A stretch of DNA of 64,000 bases, taken from the NCBI RefSeq assembly GCF_018336155.1, contig NZ_JAGYHF010000015.1, positions 1-64,000 of the forward strand, given 5' to 3'. Origin of the DNA: Pseudomonas rustica (GTDB lineage: Bacteria > Pseudomonadota > Gammaproteobacteria > Pseudomonadales > Pseudomonadaceae). The notes beneath the pieces were generated by a model. The model saw only the letters and a list, made by a program, of their open reading frames with translations. It was not told where the DNA came from and did not search any database. The stretch's first letter is position 1; each line of letters begins with the position of its first letter. The translations under genes and the position numbers were made by a program. Positions 60,674 to 64,000 of the stretch are shown one piece after another.

Positions 60674-61025
60674 AAACCAGCACCTGCCGATTCGCCGTCA
60701 TGTACTCGAATATCTGCTTCTCCACCCGTGGATGAATCAGCTCCACCGGCCGCCGCTCATTCGGGCAAGGCAAAGTCTTGGTCGTACCAAACAACCGGCA
60801 GATCAACGGCCGCTCTTCATACACCGTGCAGCCATTCGGCCCCAGGTGCACGCAGTTCAGCTCTTCCATCGCCGCATCCTGCTCAGCGCGGGTCTTGCGC
60901 GGCAGACGAGCCATTTCTTCCGGCGAGGTGGTCACCGGCCCACAGCAATCGTGGCAGCCGGGCACGCACTCGAACGAGGGAATCTGCTGGCGCAAGGTGC
61001 GGACTGTCTGGCTGTTGCAGCTCAT
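60672..61025 (-). CDS. YkgJ family cysteine-cluster protein
   Basis: A 117-residue protein with the CxxxCxxCC cluster in FECVPGCHDCCGP, and later cysteines in ELNCVHLGPNGCTVYEERPL and CRLFGTTKTLPC, which together form a zinc- or Fe-S-chelating (UPF0153/YkgJ) fold. The N-terminus MSCNSQTVRTLRQQIPS is family-like; earlier in-frame codons are not. The function is unknown. The stop codon is contributed by the flanking repeat. Confidence 0.9.
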   Translation of the reverse strand: MSCNSQTVRTLRQQIPSFECVPGCHDCCGPVTTSPEEMARLPRKTRAEQDAAMEELNCVHLGPNGCTVYEERPLICRLFGTTKTLPCPNERRPVELIHPRVEKQIFEYMTANRQVLV

Positions 61026-61173
61026 CGAAACGGTAACCAAGGTGAAATAGGCGGCAATTGTGCCGCAAAAGCCGTGATCCAGACACCGCAGGCCGACCAG
61101 TGTTGCCCCCGTTCGGGCGTGCGGCTTATGCTCCGTCAAATTTTCTCGACACCCCCGCCTCAGGATGACGCCC

Positions 61174-62484
61174 ATGACCGCCCGCGCCCACACCTCCGCG
61201 AGCCAACCTCACGTTGCCTCTTACTACGCCGCCAGCAGCTTGCCGCAGCCGGATCATCCGCTGCTGCAAGGCGACGTGGTGGCCGACGTCTGCGTGGTCG
61301 GCGGCGGTTTTTCCGGGTTGAACACGGCGCTGGAACTGGCTGAACGCGGACTCAGCGTGGTGTTGCTGGAAGCGCACAAGATCGGCTGGGGCGCCAGCGG
61401 TCGTAACGGCGGGCAGTTGATTCGCGGCGTCGGCCACGGTCTCGATCAGTTCGCCAACGTCGTCGGCAGCGACGGCGTGCGCGAAATGAAACTGATGGGC
61501 CTGGAAGCGGTGGAAATCGTCCGCCAGCGCGTCGAGCGTTTTCAGATCGCCTGCGACCTGACCTGGGGCTACTGCGACCTCGCCAACAAACCATCCGACC
61601 TCGAAGGTTTTGCCGAAGACGCCGAAGAGTTGCGCGGCCTCGGTTATCCCTACGAAACCCGTTTGCTGCAAGCCAACGAGATGCACACGGTGGTCGGCTC
61701 CAAGCGCTATGTCGGTGGTTTGATCGACATGGGTTCAGGGCATCTGCATCCACTCAACCTGGCGTTGGGCGAAGCAGCGGCGGCGCAGCAATTGGGTGTG
61801 AAACTGTTTGAACACTCGGCAGTGACCCGTATCGATTACGGCCCGGAAGTCAAAGTCCACACCGCCCAAGGTTCGGTGCGGGCGAAGACGCTGGTGCTCG
61901 GCTGCAACGCTTATCTGAATGATCTGAATCCGCAACTCAGCGGCAAGGTTCTGCCCGCCGGCAGCTACATCATTGCCACCGAACCGTTGAGCGAAGAGCA
62001 GGCGCACAACCTGCTGCCGCAGAACATGGCGGTCTGTGACCAGCGAGTGGCGCTGGATTACTACCGACTCTCGGCGGATCGTCGCTTGCTGTTCGGCGGT
62101 GCCTGCCATTACTCGGGGCGTGATCCGAAAGACATCGCGGCGTATATGCAGCCGAAGATGCTCGAAGTGTTCCCGCAACTGGCGGGCGTGAAGATTGATT
62201 ATCAGTGGGGCGGGATGATCGGCATCGGCGCCAACCGTCTGCCGCAGATTGGCCGACTCAATGACCAGCCGAACGTGTATTACGCCCAGGCCTATTCCGG
62301 ACACGGGGTGAATGCCACGCACCTGGCGGGCAAGTTGCTGGCTGAAGCGATCAGTGGGCAGCACGGCGGTGGCTTTGATCTGTTTGCCAAAGTGCCGCAC
62401 ATCACCTTCCCGGGTGGCAAGCATTTGCGCTCGCCGTTGTTGGCGTTGGGGATGTTGTGGCATCGCCTAAAAGAGTTGGTCTGA
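61174..62484 (+). CDS. FAD-dependent oxidoreductase, PuuB/PauB-like
   Basis: A 436-residue DAO-family flavoprotein: FAD motif VCVVGGGFSGLNTALELAER, then GWGASGRNGGQLIRGVGHG, where the SGRNGGQ stretch is typical of gamma-glutamylputrescine oxidoreductases (PuuB/PauB). The C-terminus has YAQAYSGHGVNATHLAGK. It probably oxidises gamma-glutamylated putrescine or a related amine. The ATG at 61174 with AGG nine bases upstream is preferred to 61165. By position it fits PauB4 near pauR and lrp. Confidence 0.88.
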   Translation: MTARAHTSASQPHVASYYAASSLPQPDHPLLQGDVVADVCVVGGGFSGLNTALELAERGLSVVLLEAHKIGWGASGRNGGQLIRGVGHGLDQFANVVGSDGVREMKLMGLEAVEIVRQRVERFQIACDLTWGYCDLANKPSDLEGFAEDAEELRGLGYPYETRLLQANEMHTVVGSKRYVGGLIDMGSGHLHPLNLALGEAAAAQQLGVKLFEHSAVTRIDYGPEVKVHTAQGSVRAKTLVLGCNAYLNDLNPQLSGKVLPAGSYIIATEPLSEEQAHNLLPQNMAVCDQRVALDYYRLSADRRLLFGGACHYSGRDPKDIAAYMQPKMLEVFPQLAGVKIDYQWGGMIGIGANRLPQIGRLNDQPNVYYAQAYSGHGVNATHLAGKLLAEAISGQHGGGFDLFAKVPHITFPGGKHLRSPLLALGMLWHRLKELV

Positions 62485-62497
62485 ACCACCCCCTGTT

Positions 62498-62600
62498 GAT
62501 CGTTCCCACGCTCTGCGTGGGAATGCATCCAGTGACGCTCCGCGTCACAGCGGACGCAGAGCGTCCGGGGCGGCGTTCCCACGCAGAGCGTGGGAACGAT
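62498..62600. repeat. Inverted repeat, CGTTCCCACGCTCTGCGTGG type
   Basis: GATCGTTCCCACGCTCTGCG at 62498 is opposed by CGCAGAGCGTGGGAACGATC ending at 62600-62601. It separates the flavoprotein gene from DUF1127. Confidence 0.9.
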
Positions 62601-62609
62601 CGGTGTCGT

Positions 62610-62855
62610 TCAGATCTGCCAGAACGGCTTCAACCCCTCCTCCTGCGCCTGCTCACGCGTCAACCCGATGTCCTTGAGCTGATCCGCCGTCAGGTTCAGC
62701 AACGCCCTGCGCGTGTGCAGGCGATGCCACATCAGACCCCAGCGGCTCAGGCCGGACGGTGCGTTACGCATGATCTCATTGCGCGCACGTTCCTTCTGCC
62801 CTGCCGCCAGTTCCTGACTGTGTAACGTCAGCCGCACATCGCTCAAGCCGTTCAT
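62610..62855 (-). CDS. DUF1127 domain protein
   Basis: An 81-residue protein with the C-terminal DUF1127 motif (WGLMWHRLHTRRALLNLTAD; QLKDIGLTREQAQEEGLKPF), typically an Arg-rich helix followed by LxDIGLTR. Some DUF1127 proteins bind RNA or affect phosphate and stress responses; the role here is unknown. Its start at 62855 is preceded by AGGAG. It is divergent from the MocR gene. Confidence 0.9.
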   Translation of the reverse strand: MNGLSDVRLTLHSQELAAGQKERARNEIMRNAPSGLSRWGLMWHRLHTRRALLNLTADQLKDIGLTREQAQEEGLKPFWQI

Positions 62856-63034
62856 TTTTGTCGCTCCTGTTTACTTGGGTAGCCAGAGATTCCATGATGC
62901 GCGGGCGAGCAAAACCATTACAGATTCAAAGCGACTGTATTAACTCCATACAGATTTACCGCTTTGCAGACTGAATTGACGATTTTTCTCGCATCTGTAC
63001 TGGTCTTCCGAATCACCTGCACCGAGGCAGCGCA
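62856..63034. promoter_or_regulatory. Intergenic control region of DUF1127 and MocR genes
   Basis: A 179-base divergent gap, A/T-rich around 62918-62995 (GATTCAAAGCGACTGTATT; GACGATTTTTCTCGC). CTGTATTAACTCCATACAG is an inverted repeat at 62935-62953, a plausible operator for the MocR regulator. Confidence 0.5.
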
Positions 63035-64000
63035 ATGACCCTCTACGTAAACCTCGCCGAATTGCTCGGCACGCGCATCGAACAAGGCTTCTATCGCCCC
63101 GGCGACCGCTTGCCGTCGGTGCGCGCCTTGAGCGTCGAACACGGGGTCAGTCTGAGCACGGTGCAGCAGGCCTATCGCATGCTCGAAGACAGTGGTCTGG
63201 CCACGCCGAAACCCAAGTCTGGCTACTTTGTGCCGGTCGGTCGCGAGCTGCCGGAGTTGCCCGCCGTCGGCCGTCCGGCGCAGCGGCCAGTGGAAATTTC
63301 GCAGTGGGATCAGGTGCTGGAATTGATTCGCGCCGTGCCGCGCAAGGACGTCGTGCAACTCGGTCGCGGCATGCCCGACATCAGCACGCCGACCATGAAA
63401 CCGTTGTTGCGCGGCCTCGCCCGCATCAGCCGTCGCCAGGACATGCCCGGTCTGTATTACGACAACATCCACGGCACCCTCGAACTGCGCGAACAGATTG
63501 CCCGGTTGATGCTCGATTCCGGCTGCCAGTTGAGCGCCAGCGACCTGGTCGTGACTACCGGTTGCCACGAAGCTTTGTCCACCAGCATTCACGCGATCTG
63601 CGAGCCGGGCGACATCGTCGCGGTGGATTCGCCGAGCTTCCACGGCGCCATGCAGACCCTCAAAGGTCTGGGCATGAAAGCCCTGGAAATCCCCACCGAC
63701 CCGCTCACCGGCATCAGCCTTGAAGCGCTGGAACTGGCGCTCGAACAATGGCCGATCAAAGCCATCCAGCTCACCCCGAACTGCAACAACCCGCTCGGCT
63801 ACATCATGCCGGAGTCGCGCAAACGCGCGCTGCTCACCCTCGCCCAACGCTTTGACGTGGCGATCATCGAAGACGATGTCTATGGCGAACTGGCCTACAC
63901 CTACCCACGTCCGCGCACGATCAAATCCTTCGACGAAGACGGTCGCGTGCTGCTCTGCAGTTCGTTTTCCAAGACTCTCGCGCCGGGGCTGCGCATCGGT
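63035..64000 (+). CDS. MocR/GntR-type PLP-dependent regulator, partial
   Basis: Translation from ATG at 63035 stays open for 322 codons to the window edge. An N-terminal GntR winged helix (NLAELLGTRIEQGFYRPGD; LPSVRALSVEHGVSLSTVQQ; RMLEDSGLATPKPKSGYFVP) is joined to an aminotransferase class I-like domain (DDVYGELAYTYPRP; SSFSKTLAPGLRIG, with the PLP-binding Lys). This is the MocR arrangement; ligand and target are unknown. The complete protein would be about 460-480 residues. It runs divergently from DUF1127. Confidence 0.92.
   Translation, partial: MTLYVNLAELLGTRIEQGFYRPGDRLPSVRALSVEHGVSLSTVQQAYRMLEDSGLATPKPKSGYFVPVGRELPELPAVGRPAQRPVEISQWDQVLELIRAVPRKDVVQLGRGMPDISTPTMKPLLRGLARISRRQDMPGLYYDNIHGTLELREQIARLMLDSGCQLSASDLVVTTGCHEALSTSIHAICEPGDIVAVDSPSFHGAMQTLKGLGMKALEIPTDPLTGISLEALELALEQWPIKAIQLTPNCNNPLGYIMPESRKRALLTLAQRFDVAIIEDDVYGELAYTYPRPRTIKSFDEDGRVLLCSSFSKTLAPGLRIG

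Overview
The window is GC-rich chromosomal DNA of a Pseudomonas, most likely of the P. fluorescens group. Evidence for this is the gene order argH, algR, hemCDXY, dsbB-type, algQ, FKBP, algP, ABC-F, together with cyaA, rnk, cyaY, lptM, lysA, dapF, xerC, sutA, glnK-amtB, ubiK, comM, rep, xpt, cytochrome c5, pauR, dadX, dadA, lrp, which I recognise from the same arm of the P. aeruginosa chromosome. The intergenic inverted repeats (GTGGGAGCGGGCTTGCTCGCG, GTAGGAGCTGCCG..GGCTGCGATC and TGTGGCGAGGGGATTTATCC types) are typical of fluorescens-type genomes. Most of the window is core metabolism.

Layout. 0-8.4 kb: a DUF188 protein, a cytochrome c/FTR1 iron permease, a five-gene envelope cluster (two paralogous COG3014-type lipoproteins, a YcfL-like lipoprotein, an LpoB-like lipoprotein and a secreted CsgG/LpoB-like protein) and a LysE exporter. 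8.5-22 kb: MscS-like channel, ABC-F ATPase, AlgP, FKBP isomerase, AlgQ, DsbB-type protein, the hemC-hemD-hemX-hemY tetrapyrrole operon, AlgR and ArgH. The AlgZ sensor kinase gene that normally precedes algR is reduced to a 3' remnant. 22-33 kb: GST, adenylate cyclase CyaA, Rnk, CyaY, and the lptM-lysA-dapF-DUF484-xerC-HAD operon. 33-36.6 kb: SutA, YjbQ, and glnK-amtB under a clear sigma54/NtrC promoter, then UbiK.

36.6-39.4 kb is an accessory cassette inserted between ubiK and comM, which are close together in relatives as far as I recall. It holds a compact, probably pseudoknotted RNA element upstream of a BRO-N protein, an orphan HigA-type antitoxin, two related 56-residue basic proteins each followed directly by a terminator, a GNAT-like protein and a decayed BRO-N fragment. 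It is the least explained region here.

39.5-64 kb: ComM, a secreted DUF4432 protein, a chemoreceptor, a divergent LysR/MATE pair, a GGDEF-EAL protein with a degenerate GGDEF motif, Rep helicase, Xpt, and an orphan PheS-like ligase (SrmL-type) bracketed by about 205-bp direct repeats. These are followed by a CoA transferase, a MITE-like tandem repeat, cytochrome c5, and an amine/D-alanine catabolic block (pauR, dadX, ridA, dadA, lrp and a gamma-glutamylputrescine-oxidase-like flavoprotein). A DUF1127 protein and a MocR regulator that runs off the right edge close the window. No rRNA, tRNA, CRISPR array or intact insertion sequence was found.
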